Under the pieces are notes generated by a model that was not told the DNA's origin, did no database searches, and saw nothing but the letters and a program-made list of their open reading frames with translations. A DNA stretch of 64,000 bases from Pontederia crassipes. Taxonomy: Eukaryota; Streptophyta; Magnoliopsida; Commelinales; Pontederiaceae. The stretch lies in contig CM060198.1 in assembly GCA_030549335.1 (NCBI GenBank), positions 51,830,995 through 51,894,994 on the forward strand, in the 5' to 3' direction. Of this stretch, positions 11,744 through 25,578 are shown piece by piece; position 1 is the stretch's first letter; every line of letters begins with the position of its first letter. The position numbers and the translations under genes were made by a program.

Positions 11744-14700
11744 ATGGCTGCTTCACCTCCTCGTCCTCTCTTCCTCCTCCTCCACCTCCTCCTCATCGTC
11801 GCGGGCTTCTCGTCCTCCGTCGAGGCCGCCGCAGGGTCTAAGCCTCAACCTCTGTGCCCTAGGTCGAGCCTCGCCACCGCCGTCGCCGGCGGCGAAGGCA
11901 GATCCTGGTGTCCTCGTTGGATCGAGCAGTCTCCTGCCCTGCAGGTACCGCTTCCTTTCGTCCTACCCGAATCCCCTCCTTTGTCTTACGTCGTCTTCTC
12001 TGGATTAAGGCTTTTATGGGGAAAGACTTCGGAGAAGCATGCTCTAAAGGCGATAGCTTTTCCTTTGGGTAGATGTTAAGGCGATAGCTTTATTTCTTGG
12101 CTTGACGGGTGATTCAATATGTTATCGAATGGAAATTTCACTCCTTGATAATGTTGGGTGATTTTTTTTTTAGTTCGGTTCATAGTACTGTTCTATGAAT
12201 AAGGCGCGAGTGGAAGAAACTGCATAGTTAAGGTATTGTTATCCGGCTGATGGTTAGAGGGTTTGCTATCTATGTGTGTGATTTCCTTGGACAACTATAA
12301 ATTGGATATTCATTCATAGGTCCTCATTTGAAATTATTAGGTTGCATGCTGCAGCCTATTAAGTGGGGAAAAGAGGAAACAATGTAACATTTTTCATTAA
12401 GGGTTAGTTTCAGGCGTCTTACTGGCAAACGTCTACCTGTAACATGCTTGATTTCGTAATTAATTTGGTGTTATATAGTTTTTAAAGCAACCTCTAGAAT
12501 GCCATTATGGTCGTCATATTTAAGATCATACATGAAACTCAAAATAAAATGTTTGCTCTATGTTCATGTTCATGTTTTCTGCTACAGAAGGCTATGCATT
12601 TTCTCTTTGTTTAGATAGTGTGCCATACATAATATATTGAGAAATGAGGTGCTGGACTTTGTTAGTATTACGTGTTAGTTTCTGTTCTTTGAAGATTTCT
12701 GTACTGTCCTATTTGCAGCTCTTGCATGGGCAATATGTCTAATTTTTGCTATACTATCTAGCATATCTTTTAGTCTGCACTATATTCCATTCTTAATGTC
12801 CAATGATGTAACTCTGTGTTGGAGATTCAAGAAAGGATAATGCATCAGATAACATACTCTTAACTCATTCTTCAATATAAATGTCCTTTTCTAATGCCTT
12901 GCTGTAACTACCTCGTACATAAGTATATAACAAAGGGTTCATGGATAGCAATCGTAAATTTCTTGGTCTGTTTTGGCACATTCTGATGTTTGTTTTTTTA
13001 TCTGTTGTAATGCAAGAATATGCTGGACATCTGGCTCACAATGGTTGTGGGCTTTGGTAATCATTTAGTTGACTGGGGTCCAAATCCCATAGGCACCACT
13101 TAAGGGATTATAATTTTAGGGGTTATCCAACGACCTGTGGTAGAACCTAACCTCCCTTGTAATAATGGTGTATTAGAAACAATTTCTAGAAATATTTCGT
13201 GATAATTATTCCTTTACCAATGTTCCTTACCTCAAGATATAAGCTTTATCAACCTAAGCATGATTTTTTTTTTGAAACTTCCCTTTATGACTACTTCTAT
13301 TTTAGTTAATAGTTCTTTTGTAAAGTATTCTTTTGCTTTTATTTCCTTTCTGTAAGTTCTATTTCCTTTTATGTCTTTCTAAGGGTGGAGGATGACTCTT
13401 TCCTTTTGTGTACACCACCATCCAAAACTTTTTCACGTAAATCGTGTAAATATGAAGTTTTCTCAAGTCCCCTTTTTTGGTATTGATTTGGGTTGCCTAA
13501 AAAGATGAGAAAGAGATGTCCACTGGCTGGCCCATGCTTATGCGTGAATTCTCCCAGATTTCACTCGCCCTTCATTGCAAACATATACATGTACATGCAA
13601 AGGTTCTAAAACATGTGATTATAATCTACCATTAGTTGAGTCACATAAACAAAGACATTATAAAGGTTGCTTTATCTATTGTGCCTATCAATGACCTTTG
13701 TTTTGAGGGATGCCTGTTGACGTACTAAAACTTTTGCGTACTTTGTGATTTACTAGGTAGGCTCTGTATTGTCAATAATCTCTAGTAAATGGGCCTATGA
13801 TGATAAGTTCGATCTCAGCTATCAATTTAAAATACAGCCTAGCTTGAGTTAATTTAATAATTAGCCCATTGAATGGGCCTAAGCAATGATTATTTGAACT
13901 TCAATTCTAGGTATTAAGTTGGTGAACCAAGAAGAGGCTGTTCTTGTGTTCTAAGATTATAAGTTTCCAAACTTTCAACAACAACAACAACAAAGCCTTA
14001 TCCCACTAGGTGGGGTCGGCTACATGGATCATACGACGCCATTCCGCATTCGTTGATCCATGTTCATGAGATTCGACAGGGTTTTACGCTGGCTGTCGGG
14101 GGCCTAACACAACCCTCCTCCTTTATCCGGGCTTGGGACCGGCTATAAAACGGTTCTGCAACAGAGATTTTAGAAATATAAAATTGAACAAATAACATCA
14201 AGTAAATGACCAAATGATGTCTTTATAGAAGAAAATGACCAATTGACATAGCTTACAAGAGATCATTGATGAATTTAATCAAAATAAACTTGATGTGCAC
14301 ATGATAATCTTTCACTAAGTAATGTTGCCATGGAGTGGCATGGCATGTCGCTCAAGTTTGCATGTAATCTATGAACAAGGAGACGCTTGATCCCATAAAC
14401 ACCCTTCCATGATTTATGTAGGTTTGGATCAAATGTCCTATTCAAGACATGCCACCTAGACGACTGGCATAAAGAAAATACAGTCTCCTAGCTTCAACTC
14501 AGGAACAATATTAGTGCCTAGTCTTTTTTGCTCATTTTTACTTTTTTTCTCGCAATATACAATTTTCTTTCTTAAGATACTTGAAAATCTGGAGATAAAA
14601 ATGCGTGATTAGAGTCATGAGACTTATAAATTTATCGAAATATAGAGGTAAACACACACATTTAGTATTCAACTTTTATTTTCGAAGGAAGTATTCTAGT

Positions 14701-17700
14701 TTGCAGTTAAAAGTAAATAACAATTTGATATAGTCACTTCTAGAGGGAATCAATTATTCTAATAATAGGCTCTCAAAAAGAAAGTAAACAGAAAATGTTT
14801 TCTTCAATTTTCATACCTTGCATGGCTACTGAGTATGCCATATTCTTGTATTTTTCCAATCCAGAAGAAAATAAATGACTATGAAATGCTATCTAATACA
14901 ATTTTCATGGATAGAACCAAATATCCAAGCTCTGCTCAAAAAAAAAAAAAAACCAAATATCCAAGCATAAAAAGCAGATGGCTTTTCAGACAAAAAAAAA
15001 AAAACAAGCAGATGGCCACCGACAAACTTCCATTACATGGTATAAGACATCTAAACAAGAAAAATAGTTGCTTCTGTGAACCACGTTAACTATCCATGAT
15101 GAAGAAAGGAAATTTATTAACAAAAAAAGAAATCAATATTCATCAAAGGATAGTAATGCAAATCTCAAAGCTGATAAAATGAGTGTTATCTATTTTTTTT
15201 AAAATGTGAATGCAATCTCTATTTTTTTTTTCTGTTTTGAGAGTACCTTTGAACCTCTTTATAAGAGGACAACAAATGGTAAAAGATCCACAAAAAAAAT
15301 TGTTTAGACGGAATATATGCAGGATCAATAAGCATGAAATTTTAAGTAAGAGTTTAAGTAACAGACACAAAAGCGATGCAACTTCAAATGATTCAATAAC
15401 ACGACCTAACAATAAACTATATGAAGTGCATGGACAATCGAGACGGCATTATCATTTCCATACTTGACCTAAAAAGAAAGGTACCAGACATAATGGAAAA
15501 GGTGCAGAAGAAACTATACCTCTGGGTATGTCTCCAAATTTTTTATAAGAAACTGAATTGTAGATCTGAATGTCACATAATCAGGTAATTTAATTAGATG
15601 GAGCAGCTTCCTCATTTCACGTCTGATTGATACACTGATATCAGTCAACAGAACAAGAAACATGTGAATATATTTTTTTTTATATTTCCAAACTTTCCCT
15701 TTAAAAAAAATAGAAAATTGCCAAACCTTACTAGGTTGCAGGGACATATTGAAATGTTTAAATCCATATGGCAGAAGCCATCTTGAAGTTTACTGAATTT
15801 TGTTAAAATTATCCTTAAGGCTTAAGACTAGGTGGGGTCGGCTACATGGATCATGCAAAGCCTTAAGGATAATTTTAACAAAATTCAGTAAACTTCAAGA
15901 TGGCTTCTGCCATATGGATTTAAACATTTCAATATGTCCCTGCAACCTAATAAGGTTACTAATAGAGCGGAATGGCGTCGTATGATCCATGTAGCCGACC
16001 CCACCTAGTGGGATAAGGCTTTGTTGTTGTTGTTGTTTAAACACTACCCAAACCAGTGGATAAATTTCAGTAGCCATGAGCTCATTTGATTTCTACTTAT
16101 GATGGTATGCAATAAATGGAGATTCTTGCTATTACAGCGCTATGCCTATGTCTGAGGAATAAGGTGCCAACTGTGTGAGTCTCTATACGTATACTCTACC
16201 TGTAAGGCACATGATTTCATTTATCATAAAGCATGCCCCTTCAAGATTGTCCATTTTTACCCTTAAAACTTGTCCTTTTTTGTTAGTAACTTTATTCTTA
16301 CTACAGTTAATTGTCAACAGTGTTGTGTATATAACTTGAAAAATGCTTATTGTACCACTTAATCTTCGTACATGCAAAATAAATTCATGGCGGATTCTTC
16401 TCATTGAGGTACAAAATATGTTATTTCATTTTCCATGGCGTCATGGTGCTGACATGTCACATGACCCTTATGTCATGTCTCAGTTGGAGAAATTGTACCT
16501 TAAAAAGTTACCTTTTTTAATCCGAACTGGTTAGCAAATAAATGCAAGGTTGATGTTCATAAGAAATACACTGAAAACCAACAAGCAAGAAAATTATTCT
16601 TAGATTTATAATAGTTTGATTTGAAGCCTTAAATGCACCACGTACAAGGTTTTTCCGTCATATGTATATTAATCTTGTAAAAGAAAACACTTGGGCTATT
16701 TTGACGAAAGAAAAATAACTACTAAGCTTGTGTAATCATCCTAATTTGTATTGATACTTTATAACCATAAAATCTACAAGTGTGTATTGAAGCAGAATAA
16801 AGGAGGAAGGTACTTGAGCTGTTGAATGATCATCCAATCATTCAAAGTCTATTTCATCTTTTCTTGTCTCACATGGGAAGTTGGGCCCCATGTCATGCTC
16901 TAGCGTGCTGCACATTGAAGTCACACATATCCAGCTTACTTTATTTCTATATGTATATATATTTACATATGTTAGGGAGCGCTGAGCATGCAGTGTGCTC
17001 AGTGCCCTTGGATCTGTGCGAGCAGATCTTGTGCACACACATAGATCCAACGATGATTGTGCTGTCCTGTGCTGCACAATCCTTTTACCATATATCTGCT
17101 GTACTTCTGTTTTTTGCCGTTCTCTCCTTGAGAGCCCACATTTGTACATGATCTCCAATTCACACACACACGCGCACACACACCCATGTATATAATTATA
17201 TAAATACACACACACACACATGGATGACAACCACAAACCTGGTGGTCATCCTTTTTCTTCTAAAAAACCATTTTACCCTATATGGTATACAACATTGGGT
17301 AGAATGGTCTGGAAGCATTTCAATTTATATATTTGCATCAAGATGAAATTGTCATAACATTCCGTTGGAACCATTCTTCATTATTTATGTGATAAATATG
17401 CTGTGGTTTTTCAAAAATTAAAGTCTTTCATTAAATATGGATCCGTACATACTAACCGAAGTGCCTTCCTTCCTGAAATGATTGAGATCCTTCATGTATG
17501 CATTAAAACCATTTACATTTGTCGGAAGATGGACCTATTTGATGATGTGTTTCATAAGTTAAGGAAAAATATGAATGTGAGGACTGCTTGCTTTACTAGC
17601 ACGATATGCTAACGGCTCGCTTGTTTCTGATCGTTAAAGATCCTGAGAACATCCTCTAAAAAGAAGATCTCAAGAAAAAGGGAAAAGCAATAAGTTATTT

Positions 17701-20522
17701 ATGTTATTGTAATCTGCATGATAGTGTGCATTAGGATTTAAAGTATCTGACACCAAGTTTTTTATGGTAGATATGTATTTAGCTTCATTTTTTTTTTGTT
17801 ATAGAATGGCAGGAAAAAGAAAACAAGCAAGCAAGAACTTGAATAAGCATATGTTATTTCAAGATAGTTTAGAGTCAACTTAAAAAAGCTTTGGTTCATC
17901 AGCTCTCTTACATTTATTTCAGCAACTAGTTTTGGTCATGATTCAAGCCTAAATTATTATGAAGCATGGGCACACCAAACACTTGGAGGTACGCATGGGC
18001 GGATACCCCAATATTTAATAAAATGAATAAAAATAAAATTGGGGATGTCATGGGTACACTCAGGTTACATTTGGGGTACAGGAAAGAAAATTTTATCCAA
18101 TAAAGAAATGTGAAAAAATAGTGAAAAAGGGTAAAGAAAGCTCAAGGTAAAAGATGAACTGAAATTTAGGAAAATAGTGATGCCATATTGCCATCTACTC
18201 ATTGAGGGACGGGAAACTTTTCTTGTAAGAACCCCCCTCGATACCAAAAACGACAAAAGGAGTAAGAAAAGGAAAAATAAAAGAAAATAGCTGCCTTACC
18301 TATTTTAAAACACAATTTGCAGACCACAAAAATTGAAGAAAGAAGTCAGCCACAGAAGAAAAGGGAAGAGGAAGGAAGTCGCCGAATTGGAAAAGGGGAA
18401 ATAACACGAGAGAAAAAGGGTTGGTGAGATCAAAGAAGGAAAAGTGAGACACTTGGGGAGTGGAGAGCACTACTTAAAAAAGAGGGAAAGAAATGTGTGT
18501 AAAACAAAAAAGAAAGCTGACAGCTCAAAAGTAGGAGTTAACTTATAGTTTTATTTATTATGAAGGCTAGACTTGGTACTGTAAATTTAATTATATTTCT
18601 TATTTGTTACCATAATTAAAGTAAATTAAAATTAAATATATGATATGATAAATTATTTGATATTAATAAAAACATAATATATCTTTGCTGCCTTATTTAA
18701 CAATTCATATCCAAAATGAATTTTATTATTTATTATTGTAGCTTAATTTCTTAATTATATGTTATATTTTATTCTATATAGCGTATCTCTAATGAAGATT
18801 TCCAAAAATTAATGTACCATGCACCCCCTACCTATGCAACATAACTAAATAATGATGCTTGGGTCATATTAAATATAGCCAGTTAGCGGTGTTATCATTT
18901 TGAACATGGAGTAATTATTCTGTTTATTTCTGTTCCCTTTTTGTATTCTCTGTGGATGACTAATTGTTCATGATATTTCCAAATTAAGGCCATGTTAGCT
19001 TATTTCTTTTCTGTATTTGGTTTTCTTTTTATATAGTCTGTTGAACTCAAATCTTTGATTTAGTTTTGCTTAGTTTCTTTGTAGTCTGCAACATATGGAT
19101 TCAGCAAAATCTTATCTTTCTTATTCATCTTGAAGGTAAATGGAGAGACAATTGACCGTGTGTTAACATATGGCAAGGAAAACTCTTTTTACTCTATCCT
19201 CTTTTATGCATCATGGTGTCCATTCTCTCAGAAGATTCGGCCTACTTTTGATTCGCTCGCTTCTGCATTTCCCCAAGTACAACACTTTGCAGTTGAAGAA
19301 GCTTCTGTGATGCCAAGGTATGATGTTTTAGATCACACGTTATGATCAACAGTGATATTCTATTTTGGTTTGTCATACTTCAGAATTTGACTATCCTATG
19401 GCATCTTACACATGCTTGCTTGTGATGTAGTATTCTCTCAAGATATGGTGTTCATAGCTTCCCATCTATAATATTAACTAATGGAACCACACTGTTCCGG
19501 TACCGTGGATCAAAGACAAAAGATCTTCCTTCCTTGGTTCACTTCTACAAGAAAAGTACAGGTTTGTGGTTTCTGCACAATTTTCTTAATGCCATTGCTT
19601 ACTTCATGTTTTTGTTTGGAAGTTGTCTTCCTTGCGTATAAATGGGTATTCTCTGATCCTTCCAAGTTATATGAAATGCAAACTCATTGTAACAGAGTCT
19701 TAAGGTTCTTTATATCTTTATGCATCAATTTGTTGTGACTGAATCTAGAGACTAACAACCTGGATATCACAAATATAATGACCTATTAGGTGCTTTTTCC
19801 TTGTAGATTTCAGTTTAAGAGTATTTGTGTTAACACTGTCTGTTCAGTTAAGAGTATTCTCTGATCCATCTCAATCTTGTGTGGTAACACTGTCTGTTAT
19901 TGTTAGGTACTATGTTTAGAATTTAGTTAAGAGTATTTTTCTATTGTCAATCTTGTCAAGTAACAATGAATAAGATAACACTGTCCGAAGAAAAATAATC
20001 TTGTGGGGTAACTGGTAATTCTCGGTCCACATATTAGAAAAGTTCGAACAATAAGGAACAAATGGCAGCACATATTTAGCTATTGACTTATTCTGTGCAG
20101 GTTTGAATCCTATGAACTATCTGGTTGTTGATGATACCAACAACCCGAGAAAAATAAGATCCCTGCTACCAGCTGACTCTTTGAAAGAGTTGGTGTCCAA
20201 GGAACCTTACTTGGCATTTAGTTTGCTTTTCATCTGTCTGAAAGCATTTTTCTTGCTCTGCCCTCCTGTGTTCTCTCGCGTCAAAATCTTTTGGATGTCC
20301 CGCGGGTGGCATTTGGATTTGGGGTTCCTTAATGGGTCAAGTCACATGCTGGAACGGATGCTTCATGGAATTGATATCAAGAAGCTCTGGAGCAAGCTTA
20401 GACTCTTCAACAAGACTAGAAATTTTCAGAGGGGTGCGGACAATGCTCGGGCATGGGCATCTTCCCTGGCTTCTGTGTCTTTGGGCAAGTCTTCTTCTTC
20501 TAGAATAACAAATCTGGGCTGA
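11744..20522 (+). CDS. 5'-adenylylsulfate reductase-like (APRL) thioredoxin-fold protein
   Basis: Four exons join in frame: 11744-11944, 19136-19317, 19431-19561 and 20101-20522, giving 311 residues. Residues 1-28 form a signal peptide. A thioredoxin fold follows from about residue 70, with SILFYASWCPFSQKIRPTFD at the active-site position; WCPFS replaces the usual WCGPC, leaving one Cys, as is normal in APRL proteins. SRYGVHSFPS holds the cis-Pro of the fold. Near residues 220-240 a hydrophobic segment (FSLLFICLKAFFLLCPPVF) is a likely membrane anchor. Plant APRL proteins lack the PAPS-reductase domain of true APS reductases and are thought to be secretory-pathway redox or chaperone proteins; their exact role is unsettled. 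Exon 1 is GC-rich, the rest AT-rich. The first intron is about 7.2 kb and holds a SINE, an RTE end and a long hairpin. All splice sites are GT-AG. The gene resembles the Arabidopsis APRL5/APRL7 type but I do not assign a number. Confidence 0.9.
13976..14157 (-). mobile_element. Au-like SINE in APRL intron 1
   Basis: About 180 bp, minus orientation. Read on the minus strand it starts near tagccggtcccaagcccgga, has a pol III B-box-like gtcgaatctc, and ends in the tail gtgggataaggctttg followed by (TTG)n. The same body occurs at 43763-43917 and 59718-59873. Length, body and tail fit the widespread angiosperm Au SINE family as I remember it. Confidence 0.75.
15724..15957. repeat. 100-bp near-perfect inverted repeat (hairpin) in APRL intron 1
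   Basis: The left arm is 15724-15823 and the right arm 15858-15957. They are reverse complements with a single mismatch (near 15731). The 34-base loop is itself a piece of the RTE/SINE tail in reverse orientation (actaggtggggtcggctaca), and the right arm runs straight into a forward copy of that tail. A template switch during or after insertion of the retroelement end would explain the structure. Transcribed with the gene, it could fold into a long stem. Confidence 0.95.
15954..16038 (+). mobile_element. RTE LINE 3' end, truncated
   Basis: Begins ggttactaatagagcggaat, the same codons found near the end of the reading frame of the RTE copy at 47090-47263, and ends with ggataaggctttg followed by (TTG)n. 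Only about 85 bp is kept. It abuts the hairpin right arm. Confidence 0.7.
17161..17220. repeat. (CA)n microsatellite, interrupted
   Basis: Two CA runs (17161-17183 and 17206-17220) separated by an AT-rich spacer, within APRL intron 1. Confidence 0.9.
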
Positions 20523-21950
20523 TGAGTTGTTGATCTGCGTGTTGTATCATCATAAGCCAGAACAAAAGGCAGAGCATATGGCGCATCACTGCTGGTTAGT
20601 CAATTTTTGATCTAGGTTGCTATGTAATTTATAACTTCTCAATTTCTTTTTTTTTGAGCTCTAAGTAATGTATGATTGCATGTAAATTCTCAAGAGTAGA
20701 TCCTTCTGTAAATCTAATTCTAAGGGCTTAGATATCTCCATAACAAATTGAAAGATCTCATGTGGATTGATCAGCACCTCGTAGACGGTAGACCTGTCAG
20801 TACTTAAGGACAAACCAAGAACATTATCTGGCTCCCTATTGAGCCCCCCATGTGTGAGAAATTAAATTCATGCGATTGTTAACGTTTTATTCGTCTCCTT
20901 TGCTCCGAGTTACTTTTGTTTACCCTTTTTTTTATTTGTCCTTCATAGATGTCTTGATTTTTTATTTTCTCAATGTGAATTTTTGTTTTCCATGGTGCTC
21001 GATTAGTCCCATTAATCAACCAGTTTGGTAAAACAACATGCTGGCACTAAATTTTGTCGAACAAAGATTCAAGAATTTGATCACGTTACCTTATTAACCT
21101 TTTTTGTGCATCACCATCATATCAACCAGTCAAGATTCTACAACTCACAGGGCTCAAGCAAAACTTGACCCTGTGCCCTCTCCCATCCAAAGCTGTCCCT
21201 TTTGCAGAAAAAGCAAAGAACCACGATATGGGAGATGGTTGAGATCTATCTCAGCATCCGTCTGCTTCTTACCAAGGGGTCTCTTACAGAACCAAAAGCT
21301 ACCAGGGACGTGCTTTAAAGAAGATAACGTATAAGATTTAGAACACGCCTGCAAATTATTGGGAAGAGATTCATGTTAATATATGGCACAACTTGTGGTG
21401 GATGCTCTCATGAGTTCAAAGTTTGTCATGATTTTACCATCGGAAAAAAAAGTTAATTATGATTTTCAGACTACTACATCATCCACCATTAAATTTAAAC
21501 CAATATTTTATTGTTAAGCAGTAATTTCAAAGTGATCTCACAGGAGGCAACTTTGCCTTGATCATTATTGGAAGATTACAATCGTTATATCCAAGTGTGC
21601 ACTAAAGCCAACCTAAATCTTTGTGGAACGGATCCACCAAAATTTTTGGGAAACACTTAAGAGAGAGGGGGAGAGAGAGAGAGTCACAAGTGGTGGGCCA
21701 AAACCAGTAGCTTCCACTTCCCGTTGTCACCTGTCACTATTTTGGAACTTGGAAGGATGTCACCCAAGGATGCCCCAACCAACATGTGTCTAAAGCTCTC
21801 TCTCCCCCCGTTTCCTTCCCCCCTGAACAAGAAGACATGCAAAATTGCCTGCCCATTTGCCTTCTCAGAAGCATCACTTGACCCTCATGGAAAACTACCC
21901 CTTCTTTGATCGTTCAATAATTCTACTGCCAATTTGCTATTAACTCCTCT
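20523..21950. other. Intergenic DNA between APRL and the DUF6821-type gene
   Basis: Holds the APRL 3' UTR (start near 20523) and the upstream region of the next gene. A GA-rich run sits at 21661-21684. Short frames here have no recognisable product. Confidence 0.4.
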
Positions 21951-21977
21951 TCCTTGCATCCTTCATGCTTTGATCTC

Positions 21978-21984
21978 TATAAAA
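21978..21984 (+). promoter_or_regulatory. TATA box of the DUF6821-type gene
   Basis: TATAAAA, followed by a CT-rich Y-patch (about 21990-22018). It lies 75 bases before the chosen start codon at 22059. An in-frame ATG at 21954 is upstream of this TATA box and so is unlikely to be in the mRNA, which decides the start. Confidence 0.65.
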
Positions 21985-22058
21985 CTGAGCTCTCTCTCTC
22001 TCTCCTTCCCCCTCTCTCACTCCACAGGGAGAGGAATCTTCTGTTATTAAGAATTCAA

Positions 22059-22984
22059 ATGGATTTGGATGAGTGGGAGTTCCTTCCTGACAGCAAGACC
22101 TTCATGGACTTCGGCCATGAAGGCAGTGGCAAGGAGTTGCTGCGCAAGGAGCTGTCTTTCGATGACAAGCTAATACTGGAGATGAATTACTTCATCTGCC
22201 CGCCCAAGCCGGCCGCGGACAGCAGCAGGCACGTCGGGGCCGAGGACAACTCCGGCGGTGATCACAAGAGGGGCGCAGCCTTTCAACAAGCGACCGACGG
22301 TCACAAGGGGATCAAAGACATCGGCGTTGTCTTGCCGCCGCCGGTCATCGTGGACGGCCCCGACGTGGTCTCTCAGGTCTTCTTCAAGAAGATGAAGGAG
22401 AACGAGTTCGCGGACATGAAGGTGACCTCCCCGAGGTCCGGCGGCAGGGGGTTCACAGTGCCGCTCCCGGAGCCTGACCCGATTCGGCTCGGCTGCGGGG
22501 CGGAGGAGAAGGTCTACGACCTTGATCGGGAGGCGGGGCGGAAGCCGCCGAAGGAGGTGGACCTCGGAGCGGCGGCGGGGGGGTCCGACGCGAAGAGCAA
22601 GCATGGCTGGGAGGGGTTCAGCGTCAGCATATGGAGGTGGAAGCTGACGGGAGTCGGAGCTCTCTGCTCCATTGGAGTGGCTGCTGCTGCCACCATCTGC
22701 TGCATCTTCGTGCTAGGCGGCAGGCAGAGCCAGAGGCCGCATCATCAGCACCACAAGATCCAGCTCCAGATCTATGCTGACGACAAGGTTCCACCCCTTG
22801 TCCCTATGTGATCTTTGATTTCTGCCGTACAATTCAATCTGACAGAATCTAACTCTGGGATTTGCAGAGGATCAAGCATGCAGTGCACCAGGCGACGAGG
22901 CTGAACCACGCGATGTCTTCGGCGAGGGGGGCGCACATGACAAGGGCAAACATCTCCTTTGGTGGATACTATGAAGGGCTTTGA
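22059..22984 (+). CDS. Plant-specific single-pass membrane protein, DUF6821 type
   Basis: Two exons (22059-22787 and 22868-22984), GT-AG, phase 0, give 281 residues. The N-terminus MDLDEWEFLPD, the motif MNYFICPP near residues 45-52, the block VSQVFFKKMKENEFADMK, the WRWKLTGVGALCSIGV transmembrane entry (about residues 192-220) and the C-terminal end ISFGGYYEGL are hallmarks of an uncharacterised plant family that I recall as DUF6821. The middle is acidic and low in complexity. Its function is not known; the layout suggests a tail-anchored-like protein with a short helical region after the membrane segment, encoded by exon 2. Start: an earlier in-frame ATG at 21954 was rejected because it lies before the TATA box and adds a non-conserved leader. 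Exon GC is high. Confidence 0.8.
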
Positions 22985-25536
22985 AGTTTGAATTGATCAA
23001 TCACTTCTACTTCAGAGCAGGAACTGAATATATTGGCATGTGGCAGTTCATCTAGGCAATGTTTCAGGAATTGTTAGAATTGTATATTTGAAGAAATTTT
23101 TATCAGAATAACTTGGCAAGGTTACATTTCACTCCACTCCATGAGGAGGGAGGAATAGCATATTGTTGTACGTGTACATACCAGATAGCTATAGAATACA
23201 AGTTAGTATCATATTTTTTATCTGTACTTTTTCTCTGTCTTGGTTTAATGGCATAGATCTCGCTGCAAGAATGCAATGCCTGTCATGGTGCGAGTGAATT
23301 GAATTGCATTAATGTGAAGTAGGGGTTGTTCTGGATTCAGATATGAACTCAATTGCTTGTGGAAGATTTGGAGGGCAGTTCAAGTCAGTTAAATACTTTT
23401 TACCTCTTTTAATATCTTTATTACAGAGAACTTGTTTTGTAACTTAACTAGATGATGGCAATCTGTGCATAACTTCTAAAAGTTAAATCTTGAGTTTAGA
23501 ACAACAGAGTATCTGTGTTTAGCTATACCTGAAATGATCTGTTCAAATCCACTGTTCTGGACTGTTAGTTCTACCATGTGATTCCGGATCATTTATGGCA
23601 GCACATTGAAATTGAAATAGACGGGCGTATGGATCTTTTCTTTATCATAAACAGACACAGCCAGTCGCATCTATGGTTTTTGAAGGGGGGAGAGAGAGAG
23701 AGAAGGAAACAGTCAATTCCTTTCAGAGAAAAGTATATATATGCAAAATATCTGTTTGTCATTATCGACTAGTTCCACTGCTAAAAGATTAAGCATGGTT
23801 AACAGTCAAAACAGGGCAGTGAAGCGAGGTGATGCCGCTGGTAAAGATTTTTGGAGTAAAGAAAAGATTGACATGGATAGAACGGTCAAAATTGAGCAGG
23901 GATGTGAAGATCTTTGGGGGAGGAGTAAGAAAAAGGCAAGATCGAAACGTGATCTGGGTCTATGATGCGAACAAAGCTGTCTCTTGCATGTAAACATGTT
24001 GCCGTGTGATGATCCTGACCTTGCGGAAGGAACGGCAGCAGCAGGGTCTCTCATGGAGGCGGCCATGCATTGCCCACACGGCACCCACGAGGACGTAGGC
24101 CTACCACGCCTTGGTGTCTTGCGTTTCCCTTCACGTCAGCACAGCTGCTGTGGCGATGGTGCCATGTCCCCTCTCAACTCTGTTTTTTTTTTTTTTTTCT
24201 TTTTCTCAATATTTTTTTTGTTCATCTTTTTGGTCGACGTTAATAGTTAAATCTCTGTTGCATCAATCGTTTCTAACATTCAAAATAGATAATATCATTG
24301 GGCCTGCAAGATCAGCCCCCTGATTGAGTTCAGGATTAAGATATATTATGCATCAATGGCACCTGAAACACTCATACTCAGCAATCAATCTGTACTGAGA
24401 AAGCAACCTCAGACGAATCCTGCTTCTGAATTGTACTTGTTCCAGCAACAAGATCTAAAACCAGAGGAATGGATTCAGGAAGGACGTGGGATTAAGATTT
24501 AGATAAATGGATTAAAGTAAGGGTCCAAGGTTACTAGGTTCAACTCTCTCTGTGGGACAAGTGTACACACAAGTTGCGTATTATTAATATGTAGTTCAAG
24601 CTGCAAACTCCGATCCGACAGCATGAAAAGGAATAGCAGAAACTGCCCAAAGTACATGTTGGAACAGAAAGCTGCCGAGGTACGCCACACTGATAACAGT
24701 AACAACAGCCAAATTTGTTTCATTAGATCTGTAATCAGTCATTAGTCTTCTTAATAATTTTTTAGCGCCACCCGAGGAATCGAAAAATAACGCTAATCAT
24801 TCAACCCAACTGGCATTAAATTATGTGCACTAATCATGAATTAAAATCTCGACTTACATCTGATGTCGTCTCGTGTACAATTGAAGTTTTTAACGAAAAT
24901 TTTTTACGTTCACAAATGTTTGAATTCGAGATTTTACTTAAGCGATGATAGAGTTATAGAGTTATTAATAATTTTGATAGAGAGAAAAAAAATACCAAGC
25001 AATGTCAAAAGGGAATAAAAATATTAGATGGGAAAAAAATAAGAGACTTAAAAAATATGTGAAAGGTAAAAAGTTAGCAATATGAAATATTAGATGGATT
25101 GACTTGGTACGTCCAAAAATCTCAAGGCAGGCATTTTCTTCTTTATTCTCATATTGAATAATGCATCATTTTTATTTCTATTTTATCGTTATCTTGGGAA
25201 ACACAAACACTACCAAATCTCAACTCTTGTTCTGAATATCAAAATTCTGCAATCAAAGGACGACCTAGTAAAAGGATCCACTTTTGACAAATACCATTAT
25301 ATAAATTTTAATCCTTAATATTTAGAAAATGATAAAAATAATTTCGTAAGTTGGTCAGACTCATGATTTGATATTTCACTGGTAGGCTTTAATTAAATAT
25401 CATTAAAAAAACATCTTAACTTTATTTTTAAAATGTAAATATTTCCTTTCATTTCATTTTAGTTGACCCATGCCATTACGTGAAGTGACGTCTCATCATC
25501 TAATATTAATTATACAAGTAAATCATCATCATTATC

Positions 25537-25578
<42 letters not shown>

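Noticed and set aside
16822-17236. Frames of 109 and 132 codons within APRL intron 1
   Set aside because: They cross CA repeats and have no conserved motif; they lie inside a well-supported intron.
21954-22058. In-frame upstream ATG of the DUF6821-type gene
   Set aside because: It precedes the TATA box at 21978 and the extra residues are not conserved in the family.
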